Of a stretch of DNA of 64,000 nucleotides, positions 22,938 to 34,994 are shown in pieces. The notes beneath the pieces were generated by a model. The model was not told where the DNA came from. It ran no database searches and saw only the letters and a list, made by a program, of their open reading frames with translations. The stretch is from the NCBI GenBank assembly GCA_028023455.1, contig JAQFVV010000027.1, forward strand, positions 9,423,845-9,487,844. The letters run 5' to 3'. Origin of the DNA: Epiperipatus broadwayi. Lineage: Eukaryota; Onychophora; Udeonychophora; Euonychophora; Peripatidae. Positions within the stretch are counted from its first letter, which is position 1. Each line of letters starts with the position of its first letter. A program made the translations under genes and the position numbers.

Positions 22938-23480
22938 GACAAGGAGCTTCTCTTTATTTCTGATTCAATTGATAATTATATTTAAAATTAACAGTAAAAG
23001 CTGCAATGTCATATTCATCATGCCATATATTGTGAACTATATTTGTTCCTGGAAAAGTTGTGAATTTTTTAATTTTTATTTTATATATAGTTGGAAAAAT
23101 TTTTTTTTACCAAAATTGTATGAGAATAAATACATATTTTTTTTCCAAAGAGCATTTAATGTAAAATTCCAAAACTGATTATACGACTCTAACAATATTT
23201 TTTGTATATGACAGTGCTGACCTCTATCTTTAATGTCAGCTATAATTATTGTTTATATAATGGATGTGAGTGAAAAGAGAGAGCATAATTATCTAATATG
23301 AATACTTCTATTAAATATTACCTGCATTTATTTTATTTTATGAAAAAAAAAGTGTGTAACTAACTATATAATTATTTTTTATTGACTATAAAAAGAACCC
23401 CATCAAAAGAAATTTAATAAGTAAAAAATATGCTTTTCATAGATTTTGACAAATATTTCAGACTATTACTGGAAATAAAA
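22938..23480 (+). other. 3' UTR with candidate poly(A) signals
   Basis: AT-rich sequence after the stop. AATAAA at 23125-23130 is the first canonical polyadenylation signal and AATAAA at 23474-23479 is a second. The true cleavage site cannot be decided from the DNA. Confidence 0.5.
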
Positions 23481-24923
23481 TAATTTTTTTAAATAATAAT
23501 GATTTATATATATGAAGGGTAGTTTTCAGTTATGCGTACTGTGACCACTAGGTGATGCTGCAGCACCACCAAGAAGCCTGCAAGTGATAAATTTCTATCC
23601 AAAAATGGCTGAAATTGATGGAAAATTAAAATGCCTAACGCAAGATATCCAAAAAAAAATCGCTGAAGTCTACCATATGAAGTATTTTTTTAAAAAAGTA
23701 ATATAAGCTAAGATTTAACACTTCAAAAATCAAATTCCTTTTTATGAAAACCAAAATTCCTGAATTTAACAAAATATTAAACAGTTCAGCAAAGTAAACA
23801 ATTTTAATTTGCTGTTAGATTTATTCTTGTATCTAAAAATAGAAAAATATTCTTTTTATTTATTTATGAAATTTCGTTTTCAGGATGTCTAATGAGACTT
23901 AAATTGTTTATTAATACTTAATAATAGATTGTAAAAGACAAGCAATTCAAAACAGAGATTATCACTTTTATATTAAATATCATGTATCCGTTTTATAGTC
24001 TTTTTTTTTAAATGTTTGTAGACATTTTAAATTTGATTCACTTGAAAATCCATTATTAATATATAGCATTAAAAAAATCTATAGAATATGTAGTAGAAAT
24101 ATCTAATTCTTTATAAAAGTTGTTTGATGGCATGATACCGTAACATTCTCTTATCAATAATTATGACAAAATATTTAATTTTTTATAGTCTTCGATCTAT
24201 ATGCAATAACAATTGCATGTTGAATATTATAAAACGATGCACTTATAAGAATGGATAAAAATATTAATTTTTTCTTTTTAAATAGGGCGAAATTATGAGA
24301 ATATATTCACTTTTATTAATAATAATTTTCGTAATGTAACAATATTGCTGTACTTTCTTTGAAGATTATGGAATGCTGTTATTTGACTTTGAGTTCTGTA
24401 GTATCTTTAACATTCTCATTGCCGACTTCAAAAGTATCATTTAAATATATTGAAAATAAAAGAAGACTCACATAGAATTGAATAATTTATTATGAATTTC
24501 GCATATTTCTGAAGACACAATAAGTAGGCTTATGATGAGTAGTATCAAATATGATATGGTAGTGATTTTTAACTAATATTCCACAAACTTATTTTAAGTA
24601 TACCCAAAATTATGAAAATCATGTACTAGCTAGAAAAAAACCTTAGCGTAAATTAGTTTGAATCTGTAGTTCCCTATGCAGACATTGCATTTTTGAGTAA
24701 ACTATTTAGACTTCTCTTTCATATCATTTGGTTTGACCAAGTCCAGTTTCATTATGTATTTGGTTTGTGAGTTATATATAAACTTTAACTGAGACAACAT
24801 CTATATATAAGATCAAATAATACATTTGTTTTATTAATAAATAACAACAGTAATTACCAAATTTATCTTTCAGTAAGAATTTATTATCTTAGAAATAAGT
24901 TTTTAATTTATTAATAACCCTCA
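23481..24923. other. AT-rich intergenic DNA with a short unexplained reading
   Basis: Mostly featureless. At about 23604-23680 the plus strand opens MAEIDGKLKCLTQDIQKK and then ends. It is preceded by a GC-richer patch with CACTAGGTGATGCTGCAGCACC. It could be the N-terminal scrap of a transposase. I do not recognise it. Confidence 0.35.
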
Positions 24924-26465
24924 ATGGATAAATTTATTATTAAACAAAAACATGATTGTTAGCGAAATATTAATGCTGGAGCAAGTATACATGGAAGTAG
25001 TAGTAATGACGTTGATGCGAAAATGAAATAGTCGCTATATATTAAAATTGCATACTGTAGCAAAAGAATATTTTACCAACACATTGCGAAACAGTAAAAT
25101 TTGGTGATAAAACCAAAAAGGAAATTACGAAAATTTCTCAACTGAACAATACAATAAAAAGTAAAATTAATAGATGATATTGAGAAAATAGTTCCAATAA
25201 ACTTTTCAAATGACAAATCCACTGACTTTATCTGTAAAGTTCATATGATAGGATTCGTTCATTTCATTAATGAAAGAATAAATTAATTTTTGTTGCAAAG
25301 AACTTACTGGTCATACAACACATACAGGATATTTTTGACTATTACATGATACGCAGAAAAATGTTAAATATTGTGAAAGCTTTCATGCATGATGGAGCTC
25401 CTTTGATGATTAGCTAAAAGGATTTGTTACCTTTGCAAGAACAATCAACTCAAATATATCTATGGACTGTTTGTTGCTTACACAGAGTATCCCTAATTTT
25501 TTAATTACTTCGAGCAGCATTAAAACCTGTAGTAGACTAAATTGTAAATATGGTAATTACATCAAGATTTTTAAAAACATGTCTTTGTAAAATACTTTAC
25601 ATCTACAATCATTCTGTATGAATTGTTGATTTTCATTTTGAAGTAAGAAAGTTTCCGAGCAAAGTACTTCGCCAAATTTTAGAACTTAATAGAGAATTAT
25701 TGATCTTTTTCCAAAATAAAAGTACAGATGCATTTATAAAATGTCTTGAAAATGGTGTTTAGACGATTTAATCAATATTATTAATTATTTAAGTAGCATT
25801 AATACAAGTATTCAAGGAGTCGTGACGGGTCAATAGAATATTAGACTTTGGAATCCATTCCATTTCTGACACTTCCGGCACTTGAACTTTTTATAAACTT
25901 CTGAGCAATAAATTCATTCAGTTATTTTTTTTAAGCATTCAAGGAAAAAATAAAAATATTTTAATTATTCATTGAGAAATTGTCTGCATATCAGAAAAAA
26001 ATAAATATGATTTTTTTGATTCAGAATAAAAATATTAAATCATTTTCATTATAACAGAATATTAACACTTGGAAGAAAAGTTACCTTCCTTAAATGTCGA
26101 AAACAATGACTGAATATGAAATCCATTTAGCACAGTTAATACATCAAGTTGTACTTTTTTTTTCTCAAGAATAATAATTAGTTATCATTGGCAAGTACTC
26201 TAAAAATGAAATTTTCCACAATAATACTTGACTAATTTAGGATTTTTTTTTTTCAAGTCGCATACCCAGCTTTCTCCGTGAAGGTAAAGGAAATTTTATT
26301 ACTGTTTTTTTTTTCAACGTTATTTTGTATGAATGCAGTTTCTCATCATTAACCAACATAAAAATGTGAAAGACTTATTAATATAGACAAACAAGTGAGG
26401 ATAGTTACATTGCATATTAGATCTAATACTGCAGAAATCTGCAAAAACGATCAGCTCAGGTATGA
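24924..26465 (+). pseudogene. hAT transposase relic, ZBED5-like
   Basis: The reading starts MDKFIIKQKH, a usual opening of ZBED5-type hAT transposase genes. It continues through frameshifts as FSNDKSTDFICKV (family LDESTD), KAFMHDGAPLM (family CTDGA--M), WTVCCLHR (family THC-IHR), then the strongest block HFEVRKFPSKVLRQILELNR and ELLIFFQNK (family TEVRWLSRGKVL-R-FELR-EL--F). Next come LSSINTSIQG (family LN-LN-SLQG) and, near 26260-26380, YPAFSVKVKEILL and FSSLTNIKM (family YP-LS--AL--LL, FSSLTNIKTK). Order and spacing fit; stops and frameshifts throughout make it dead. Terminal inverted repeats were not found. Confidence 0.8.
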
Positions 26466-26969
26466 TATTAAAATTGATTTAAAGAAATTCCATTTTTATT
26501 TAGTTATTTTTACAACTATAATATTTTTATAATTGTTTTTTATGTAATCTGTAATCTATAGTTTTTAATAAAAATAAATGTTTATCCATGTTTTTGTTGT
26601 TAGTTGTATAACCTTAGTGGTTTTGGTGATTCACAAATTTTTCTCATAAAAAATGTTCCATGACATTGAAAAGATTAAAAAATTCTGAATTAAAGCAAGA
26701 TTAATATTATCAACAAAATTCTTTAAAAACATATTAGTATTTTTTATAAATAAATTCCTATTGTGGTGTAGAAAAAAAATTGTCTAAAATTTTTTTAATT
26801 GTGCTGTATAAATGTTTGTTAAATAAAAAATATTTTTGTCATTTTTTACAATTGTTTCAGACAGGTTTTTTTTTGTTTTTTAATAGGATTTTAAATTTTG
26901 TCAATGAATCAATTTTTAATTTTATGTTTTATGATGTCAATACTATTCTTACATGCTATTTATATTAAA
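26466..26969. other. AT-rich DNA, nothing recognised
   Basis: Sequence downstream of the transposase relic with no structure I can support. Confidence 0.35.
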
Positions 26970-27225
26970 TCGATAAATAATCAAATTGTTTATTGCTTGG
27001 AAGTTCATAAAAAGTTCGATGATAGAGTTGGATTACTATCCAGGACCTTGAGCTCCAGCACCTCTACCATTGCATTAAACCAGATAGAGCAAAATAATTA
27101 AACAGTTTATTGCTCAGGAGTTCATATATTCGAGCACCAGAAGTGACGGAATTAGGATATATCCACGAACTTTTAAGTTCCAGAATCTGCCATTCTTCAT
27201 TCCTCCAAACTATAGCAGGACATTA
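26970..27225 (-). repeat. two tandem copies of tRNA-derived SINE (family I)
   Basis: Two adjacent minus-strand copies (about 26970-27090 and 27091-27225) match 45985-46128. In transcription sense the unit has a GGTTTGATGCAGTGGTA-like A-box region, then GTTCG, then a degenerate B-box, and ends with TATGAACTC--AAGCAATAAAT--TTTGATTATTTAT. These copies are diverged. Confidence 0.55.
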
Positions 27226-27640
27226 AATCGTTGAATGAATTTATTATATAAATCACTATTATTTCCAATGCAATGCAAATATCTTGAAATAGATCTTTAT
27301 TAATTGTAATTAATTTATTATTAGTTGATCCATAAATATTTCTTTGATTAATATCATTAGAATTTTTAAAACCCAAAGATGCAATAAACTCCAGTCAAAA
27401 TACAGTCCAGATCCAAATTAAGGTGTTCACAGATCTTACAATAAGTTACCAGTTTGCTCTTAATCATTTCTTCTTGAATATATTCCCATTTTATAAGAAA
27501 GTCATAATCCCCTACACCTTTGACATTCTTTTTAAAGATGATTATAAATATGAACCCCATCATCACAATGTTAATAGTTTTTACGATTCATAATAATATT
27601 CTTAAAAGTTTGAATTCTTCAAAGATAGTACTAACGTACA
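27226..27640. other. no gene identified
   Basis: AT-rich DNA. The minus strand is open for about 66 codons near 27366-27566 and lies next to an endonuclease-like scrap, but has no recognisable motif. Confidence 0.3.
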
Positions 27641-27800
27641 TATAGGAGATGATATATACATGGCAAAAAGTGATTTGAATTATTACATTTCATATTGGAA
27701 ATTGAAATAATTCCTCTGGACTAATGTTCTCTTTAGCAAATATCACAGTGCCTCCACTTCTCTTGCTCTATTTACAGAAAACAAACTTCTATCATTAATA
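27641..27800 (-). pseudogene. possible LINE endonuclease scrap
   Basis: The minus strand reads NRARESGGTVIFAKENISPEE, which resembles the R--RGGGV-IY-KE segment of APE-type endonucleases in CR1/Jockey-like LINEs. Only one block is convincing. Confidence 0.3.
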
Positions 27801-28315
27801 AGATTGTATAAATAAATTTCCTCACTTTTCAAATTGTTGCCACTATTAATATTGAAAAATCAATACGTATGAAATAAGTGCTGGTTTTTGAGTTGATATT
27901 TTAGGTCTAGTGTCCAAATATTCTAGCTCTCCACTGATGTGAACCATAAGCTCGAAACCAGTTGGTCTGGAGATGAGAGTGTTCTGGATAGAGATTTTAA
28001 ATATTTTCTCATACCGCACTTATTAATTAAGAGCTTGTTTGAGCTATTGGTATGCTCCCTGTATTGCATTTTTATAATTACAAGCTTATTAAAAGTAATG
28101 TCACATTCATTTATATATGACTTGCTTTTTTGATTATTATTAAATAAATGAGCAACAGCAATCACCAGAAGTTTATCCTGATGTTTACATATATTTCTTA
28201 TATTTAAATGCAAAAAGTTAGAGTTAAAATAACTATTTATATGCATTTTATGATGATATATATATACTAGAAATGAATTAAACACATCACAGATATATAT
28301 ACTAAAAATGAATGG
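27801..28315. other. no gene; TATATACTAGAAATGAATT motif
   Basis: The motif TATATACTA(G/A)AAATGAAT occurs near 28260 and 28293, and again near 28438. One contains a weakly open minus-strand stretch (27923-28285) with no known motif. Confidence 0.4.
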
Positions 28316-28408
28316 TACTGTTCTATTAGCCGGGGCCGGAGCTTGATGACGTTGTTGCTATGCAAAATCACAGAAATATAATGTTCGCCCCCAGCTAATA
28401 GAGCAATA
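28316..28408. mobile_element. small GC-rich hairpin element
   Basis: TTCTATTAGCCGGGGC on the left is the inverse, with two mismatches, of GCCCCCAGCTAATAGAGC on the right. The interior CTTGATGACGTTGTTGC is GC-richer than its flanks. It is probably a MITE inserted between copies of the local TATATACTAGAAATGAATT motif. No convincing target duplication. Confidence 0.5.
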
Positions 28409-28974
28409 ACAAATGAATTTTGTGGTGATATATATATATATACTAGAAATGAATTTCGTAACCTTTCGAAAAGTTATTTAATCATTAACCATCAATAATA
28501 GCCAAGAAAATAAAAAAACCCAATAAGATATTATCAATAGCATTCGGTTGATATAAAATCTTATCTAACTTTATAATATAACTAAAATTCTATGGTATTT
28601 AAACAATCGAGACACCTAGGGCTGGTTACAAAAGTAACAAGCTTTAATATTGAATTCATACAAAGTATTTTTCCAATGGCATTGAATCTTACAAAATATG
28701 ATATATTATTATTTCAGAAACCTTACAATAAATCAATGACTAACTTTATTAACAATAATTTACATTATCTTGGAAGAATGTTTAACTTACTTAATATTCA
28801 ATAATACTCCTACATAATATCTTATCCTTTTTATAACTTTAGATATCAAATTTACATTTTAATGTAAAAATACTTTCATAAATTCTCAGGGTTTACTATT
28901 TTTTTTTACAATTAGAATAAATTCTAACCCAGATAGTGAAATAATAAGAGGGATTTTTAATAAGATTCTACTAC

Positions 28975-29381
28975 CTATAGTATATATATAGGGGGTTTGA
29001 ACTCAGACTTTCAAACAACCTTCAACTATCCACATTATCTCATACTATTGATACACATGTAGAAAAGATAAATAATCAATATATGTATTTCGTACTGTAC
29101 CGGCACTCATCAGTTGGTCCAGATTATCATCTCCCACACATATATATATATAATCAGTGCTCAGTTTATATTAAGATAGCAAATCTTTATACTTTAATGG
29201 ACTGATTATATATATGTGTGGAAGATAGTAATCTGGACCAACTGATGAGTGCTGGTTCAGCATGAAATACGTATATTTGTGATTTTTTTTTCTACATGTG
29301 TGTACATGTGTATCAGTAGTATGAGATAGTAAGGATAGTTGAAGGTTGCTTGAAAGTCTGAGTTCAAATCCTCTATAGTAT
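28975..29381. mobile_element. family C palindrome, copy 1, with 9-bp target duplication
   Basis: The left arm GGTTTGAACTCAGACTTTCAA...GTTGGTCCAGATTATCATC is inverted on the right as GATAGTAATCTGGACCAAC...TTGAAAGTCTGAGTTCAAATCC. The direct repeat CTATAGTAT flanks it (28975-28983 and 29373-29381). The outer arm contains GAGTTCAAATCC, a tRNA B-box-like sequence. Related to the palindromes at 48770 and 50935. Confidence 0.75.
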
Positions 29382-29981
29382 TATAATAATAATAATCCAA
29401 TCATATTATGATCTTAATATTTTTAATTATATTATGTTCATTAATTATTCATAAAATTAGATAAAAAAAACTCACAGAATTACAATTAACTTGATTAGCT
29501 TTACTATTGAACTTTCTATTATAATAATAACAATCATATTGAATAATTCTTTTTTGGGGATTTCATCAAGTAATCTATAATTTCTCATCATACCACTATC
29601 ATTTATTCCTGAAATAATATTCATAACATTAAACTCCATCATATATCAACAAACAAATATAAAGAAGTGAAAATAATAATTTTATTAATATATTATAATC
29701 ATTTTAAACTTATAAATTATGTCATCTAATTTTCATGACACTAAAATATATACTCTTTTTTTCATATGTGGATTCCTTAGACTATTCATGCTATTTTTAA
29801 AACAATTACCAAAATGTATATTTATAAACTTGCTTTCCATATATTAAATTCTTTAAGTATATACATCATCATATGCTTTTAATGTACATGATCGTAAAAT
29901 ATTAAAATCTAATAAAATTTATAGATTCTAATCAGAAGTAGGATATTGTAAAATAATATTTATTTAACCAAGATACAGATA
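29382..29981. other. AT-rich DNA, nothing recognised
   Basis: No coding motif, palindrome or tandem repeat found. Confidence 0.4.
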
Positions 29982-30132
29982 AATGTTTCGGTAGTCTTAC
30001 CCGACGTACACGATGGCCGCTAAAGGCGCTGTTTCTGTGTTAACACACAGAACATACAGGGTAGGGGCCCCGAAAGCTAGCTGGCAGCAAAGCTGCCCAC
30101 CTGGTGACGTCGGGTAAGACTACCAATGTTTC
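29982..30132. mobile_element. 135-bp MITE with 8-bp target duplication
   Basis: The element 29990-30124 begins GGTAGTCTTACCCGACGT and ends with its perfect 18-bp inverse ACGTCGGGTAAGACTACC. The 8-bp direct repeat AATGTTTC flanks it exactly (29982-29989 and 30125-30132). The element is much GC-richer than its surroundings. An 8-bp duplication fits hAT, P or Merlin transposases; the leading GG would suit Merlin better than hAT, but that is a guess. The perfect ends suggest recent insertion. Confidence 0.9.
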
Positions 30133-30754
30133 AATATTTTGTAGTGCTATATAGAACTAAAGTTTAATCATCTTGGAATTCCATAAGGTTGAATTTTTAA
30201 TCTGTGCACATTCTTTAAGACTTGTTTACAACTCCTTTTTGTGAATTTTTATTCTAAATACAGTATTTTATTTTTAAACCTTTCATTTGAAAGTTACACT
30301 AACCCTTATAAGAACATATTTACTTACATCAACATTTAAATTTTAGTCGTTGATTATATTTTATAAATCTAGTCATATATGATTCCATACGTTTATAATA
30401 TTTAATATATATGAACAACAATCTTCATGGATTAACTTATTATATTTCTCCACTAATCCTTCATTCTATACTTTATTATAGGAAAAGTTCATCATCCATT
30501 TAAAACCTTTAAAGAATTATACAAGTTTTTTGCTTCCACTTTAAACATATTTATATAATACTGGATACTTATCATATGTTTTTATGTATCAATTCAATTA
30601 TATTTTAATAAAGTTTTATCATTATTTATAACAAAATCATTATCTTGATTCTATAAAATATGCTTAATTCTGCTGCAAAGTCTAAGGTGAGAAATTGGAT
30701 GACAGATTTAAAATGTTTCTAAATTTGTCTGAAGGTTTGTAATGATGGTATATT
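30133..30754. other. AT-rich DNA, nothing recognised
   Basis: Ordinary low-complexity intergenic sequence. Confidence 0.4.
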
Positions 30755-30960
30755 ATAAGATGTGATATGTTGGATTATTTCCATCATTTATGAGTGAATG
30801 TTGAATGTATAGAAAATTTTAAACTTTCCAAATACAAACAACTTGTTAGTAATAACACAAATAGACAATACAGGTTAGTAATTACACAACGTTTCAAGTA
30901 GTATTATTCTCCACTCTTCTTCAGCTGTTGCTGGCCTATATGCACAGTGACAATATTCGC

Positions 30961-31040
30961 TTAGAAGTTGAACTCGCATCTTTAGATTCTTGAATATTGA
31001 ATTTAAGGCAAATGCTCTACCAACTGATCTATTCTGTCAA
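30961..31040 (-). repeat. tRNA-like sequence, left arm of family D
   Basis: Inverse copy of the tRNA-like unit at 31245-31325, with small differences (ACTGATCT for the A-box complement). Not a functional tRNA gene. Confidence 0.55.
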
Positions 31041-31244
31041 AGGCAACATATAGTAGAAATTTGATATATTTATATATGAGGGTTGGTCAACCCAGTGTCA
31101 CAATGTATGGAAGCCTCTAATTAATCTTGCTCTTAGGAAAAAATAAAAATAGTTAGATTCATTAAAAAAAATTGAAGGACTCTGGAGGATTTGAACCAAC
31201 CCTCATATATAAATACATCAAATTTCTACTATATGTTGCCTTTG

Positions 31245-31325
31245 ACAGAATAGCTCAGTTGGTAGAGCGTTTGCCTTAAATTCAATATTCAAGAATCTAA
31301 AGGTGCGAGTTCAACTTCTAAGCGA
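31245..31325 (+). repeat. tRNA-like sequence, right arm of family D
   Basis: TAGCTCAGTTGGTAGAGCG is a textbook tRNA D-arm and A-box. The B-box-like GCGAGTTCAACTTC follows at the expected side, but the region between is too long and irregular for an anticodon arm and no acceptor stem is clear. A tRNA-derived SINE head, not a working tRNA. Confidence 0.65.
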
Positions 31326-31654
31326 ATATTGTCACTGTGCATATAGTCCAGCAACACCTGAAGAAGAGTGGAGAATAATACTACTCGAAACGTTGTGTAA
31401 TTACTAACATGTATTGTCTATTTGTGTGTTATTACTAACAAGTTGTTTGTATTTGGAAAGTTTAAAATTTTCTATACATTCAACATTCACTCATAAATGA
31501 TGGAAATAGTCCAACATATCACATCTTAGTTTCTAAATTCTATCTTCACAATTAAAACAACACTTTACGAAATATTTCATTAATTAACAATTATTTGAGA
31601 TTTAAATCAGGTCTATTATTAAACAAATAATTGATCAATTTTTAAATAATTTTT

Positions 31655-32145
31655 AACAACTGTTTGAAATTGTTGATTGTTATCTATATTGGGATTGTCT
31701 AAGTGTTAGACTGGTTTCTAATGGTTACTTATAAACTCATTTAACCTTGAGAATTTATTATACTTATTATTTAATAAATTGTTTTTTCTCTTCACCAATC
31801 ACATATTTATAATTACTTATTATTTAAATAATACTGTGGGTCAATTAGAAATTTATAATGCAGTTTGTAATGATATAATTGACCATTTATTAGACTGCAT
31901 TGAGAACGTTATATTTAACTGTTTAAAGAGGTGTATTTAAACTTCTTTGTATCAATAATTTCAATCTGTAGTCAATTTGCAATCTATAGGGTCTATATAA
32001 ATATATGGGACCATAAATAAAGCTGGGATTCTACTTTTATTATTAAAAAGTGGTTGCCTTGACAACAGTTTGAAATTGTTTATTGTTATCTATATTGGAG
32101 TGGTCTAAGTATTGACTGGTTTTGAATGGCTTTTAAAATAAGTAA
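31655..32145. repeat. direct repeat pair, about 85 bp
   Basis: CAACTGTTTGAAATTGTTGATTGTTATCTATATTGGGATTGTCTAAGTGTTAGACTGGTTT near 31660 recurs with few changes near 32058-32130. The 400 bp between hold no recognised feature. Confidence 0.6.
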
Positions 32146-32585
32146 AACAAACATCAATAGTTATGAATATCTTTCCAAAGTTTTTAACCCATCTATAGTA
32201 GAAATATTGGATCTAAAAGAAGCATTTTTCCTGAAATCGTGGTAGCACTTTTGTTTTAAGCAATGTATTTATCCCAAAGTGAATGAATAGCAGAGGTCAA
32301 AGCCTTTAACCTGATGAAGTATTTGTTAATTTAATCCATTATTATTAATATAAAATCAATATATTATATTTTACTTATGGGTATTTAGGAGTATTTATCA
32401 TGTTTCTGAAATTTCAAAATCAAACTTTCTCTATTTTTTCATGATAATTAATGTTTACCATTTCTCATATATATATATATTTTTATAAGAAATATATAGT
32501 TGTTATAAGAAATATATATATTGAAGCAGTCGGATCTGAGTTCGATCCTAGCTTCATGTTATTTACCCTAATACTAACCTTAAAT
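32146..32585. other. no gene; B-box-like motif near 32540
   Basis: AT-rich, with a TA-rich run near 32468. GAGTTCGATCCTAGC near 32538-32552 resembles a tRNA B-box, possibly a SINE scrap. Confidence 0.3.
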
Positions 32586-32818
32586 TTCCGATGCAATGGG
32601 GCTTTATACGTTCAATCCACGCTAATTTCCATAAGGAATAACTTGTTTCAAATACGTAGTAAAATTAATTACTTTAGTTAAATTTGATCAATTCTCTAAA
32701 TAAATTCATGATAAAATATTCATGAATTTATATATATTAAATTGCGTGGATTGTGCGTATATATATGTGTAAATATTAAATGTATATAATTGTTCGAAAG
32801 TTTCATTGCATCGGGAAT
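32586..32818. mobile_element. small palindromic element
   Basis: TTCCGATGCAATGGGGC and ACGTTCAATCCACGCTAATTT on the left are inverted on the right as AAATTGCGTGGATTGTGCGT and CATTGCATCGGGAA. Interior AT-rich. Unassigned. Confidence 0.55.
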
Positions 32819-33663
32819 ACTTGTTTTTTTTTTACTTTTAAATAATTTGTAAAGATTTGCGAATAAAAGCTACATTTCTTCCATGGGCTTTCAAATTCTC
32901 AATAAAACAACAGTAAAGTTTTATTAATTAAAAAAAGATAAGAATTCAATTTTTAATTAAAATCATTTCAGACTTTAAGAATTCATTTTCTAATTAGGAA
33001 AGGAATTCACAAATTAGTTTGAAAGCTTATCGAAGGAATGTTTTGGAAAACAACTAATTATAAGAAAAAACCAGATTGATAACAAAATGAGCGCTAGCCG
33101 GAGGCATCAGGAAACAGTAGATATATAGCCCTGAAAAGTAAAGAAGGGGCTAGTGAGTTTTTGATTGTAGAGTAGTGCAGTGAACTCTGTGCATATTAAT
33201 TTGTTTTTCATCATGATAGAGGGCTAGAAAATCAGGGATCTGGCTGCGGTTCCTAAAGTCTCGAGGAATCTTCACTGGAGCTGCTGAACCGTTTTCCGGA
33301 TCGATAATTCTGCTAAAATAATGAAAGCTACTAAAATACTACTCCAGTAGTTAACCAATGATGCCTACGTTTTCAACAACTTGGAGGTGTAACTTAAGGA
33401 CCAGCGGAAGGGGTAATATGAACGTTAAACTTTCTGGCCAGTTCGAACTTTATTTTATACTCCTCCTATTTAAGAGCTCTTTTATTCTTTAATGTAAAAT
33501 CTTTGTAACACCCTTTATTTCTAAAATGCTACTGTAAATATATAACGTAATTCTTTAAATCTCTAGTCTTTAAACTTTTCTTTTCTTACCTGGCGGTTCG
33601 TTTAATATATATATGTTAGTGTGTTTTTTTTAATGTCGTATTTAAAAATTATATGCCAATAAT
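32819..33663. other. AT-rich flank and a GC-richer island (33080-33460)
   Basis: The island begins after GAGCGCTAGCCGGAGG and holds ATATATAGCCCTG and several G-rich words. It ends near AAGGGGTAATATG, which resembles a splice donor. No ORF longer than about 50 codons. It resembles the TATA-leader islands elsewhere in the window but has only a weak TATA sequence. Confidence 0.3.
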
Positions 33664-33787
33664 CTTTCGACTCGATGAGCTCCTTGATTCCATTTGCCTC
33701 ACGCAAATAATATAACATTAATTTCAAATAGTAATTCTCGCCCATTAGAACTAAATTGATAAGTTCTATTAATCATCGAGTCGAAAG
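33664..33787. mobile_element. short inverted-repeat element
   Basis: CTTTCGACTCGATGA (33664-33678) and TCATCGAGTCGAAAG (33773-33787) are perfect 15-bp inverses enclosing 94 bp. A MITE or structured site; no target duplication seen. Confidence 0.6.
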
Positions 33788-34994
33788 AAAATATTACAGG
33801 TTTACTATTTTTACATTTAGCTAATCATAAATTATTAGCTCAATTTTTCACCTATGTCCCCAGCTACTATCTATGTTATAAGTATTTATATATATTCACA
33901 TAATGTTAAATGATTTTCTTGTTCCACTAATATTTATTTATGCAAATATAATCTTTAATGTCTTATTGCAAAAGGGTCGATAAAGGGTTAAATGTATTTT
34001 AATTCCACTTTTGTTATTTTATATTAATATTCAGGAAGGGCACGATATTAAGGCATAGTTAACATAGTTTCCAATACTTTCAAATAGTTTTCTTAAAGCT
34101 CGTTTGACTTTAATTAATTGGTCAAGTCATCACGTAGAGCATTCTACATGGGTTTATTTTCAACGATGACTACCAAGTCATCATCATCAAACGTTGCTGA
34201 CGTAGGGCCATCTTCCGCTCCGTTAGGCTGGTCGGTGATCATTCTCTTATTTAAATTTTTCCAGGAAGAAAGTACTTCCTTTCCGATTCATTAGTCAAAG
34301 GGCGTAAGACTTGCCAAATGCAAGCCGCCATAAGACTTCGATCATCGACTAGCGATCATCTTTAAATTTGACTCTCTGCCTCGTAATTCGTCAAGCACCG
34401 TTGCATTTTTGTCCCGGTAAAGCCCGCTCCGTACTCCAATTCGTGATGAAGTGATTTAAATTAAAGTCGAACCAATTCTCAAATATGTTTAATTAAATAA
34501 GTTTTCAAATAAAGATTAAAGTTATGCCTTAAAATACGTTTTGCTCTTCATGAATAGATTTCCGAATGTGAAGATAAATCTCATATTCCATCGTAATAAA
34601 ATTAGAACAATCATTTCCGTTCTAAATAAATACCTTTATCCACCTTTATATTTTCTTGTTGGGGGCATAGACATAGAATTCCAATATTGCGTAATTTCCA
34701 TTGGCATATGATAAGGACCGCTATTCTTATTATATTTATAAATTCTTTTAAAGACTAGAGGTAACTAATGCTATTGATATTTTATTGAACAAAACAAATT
34801 ATTATTAGTATTAAATATTTTCTAACATACTTGGTTTCTTAGTTCATCATTCTTTTGATAATTATTTAAATGTTAATACTCGCTGTCTGTGTTGGCAACC
34901 CGAACATACATATGATTCGATTTATAAGATTATTCAAAGTATATAAATTCTTAGATATGAGTGTTACTCAGGAATCTCTAGTCCTCACCAACCG
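33788..34994. other. non-coding; GC-richer island at 34090-34480
   Basis: The island contains short repeats such as AAGTCATCA and GCGATCATC / CGATCATCGA and has no long ORF. The rest is AT-rich. Function unknown; possibly leader DNA of a decayed retroelement. Confidence 0.3.

Larger units (their letters stand above)
30755..31528. mobile_element. family D palindrome carrying a tRNA-like unit in each arm
   Basis: The outer ends TAAGATGTGATATGTTGGA (about 30757) and TCCAACATATCACATCTTA (31510-31528) are perfect inverses. The arms pair through GTAATTACACAACGTTTC, TATTATTCTCCACTCTTCTTCAG and the tRNA-like block to near the centre, where TATATGAGGGTTGGT meets ACCAACCCTCATATA. Arms are about 350 bp with few mismatches; the spacer is about 90 bp. 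Such a hairpin transcript would be almost fully double-stranded. Confidence 0.85.

Noticed and set aside
22745-22942. Antisense frame over the phosphatase gene
   Set aside because: It is a shadow of the real coding strand.
27923-28285. 120-codon open frame on the minus strand
   Set aside because: No recognisable motif; composition is that of translated AT-rich DNA.
31245-31325. Functional tRNA gene
   Set aside because: The region between A and B boxes does not form a normal anticodon arm, and the same unit occurs inverted in the other arm of a palindrome.
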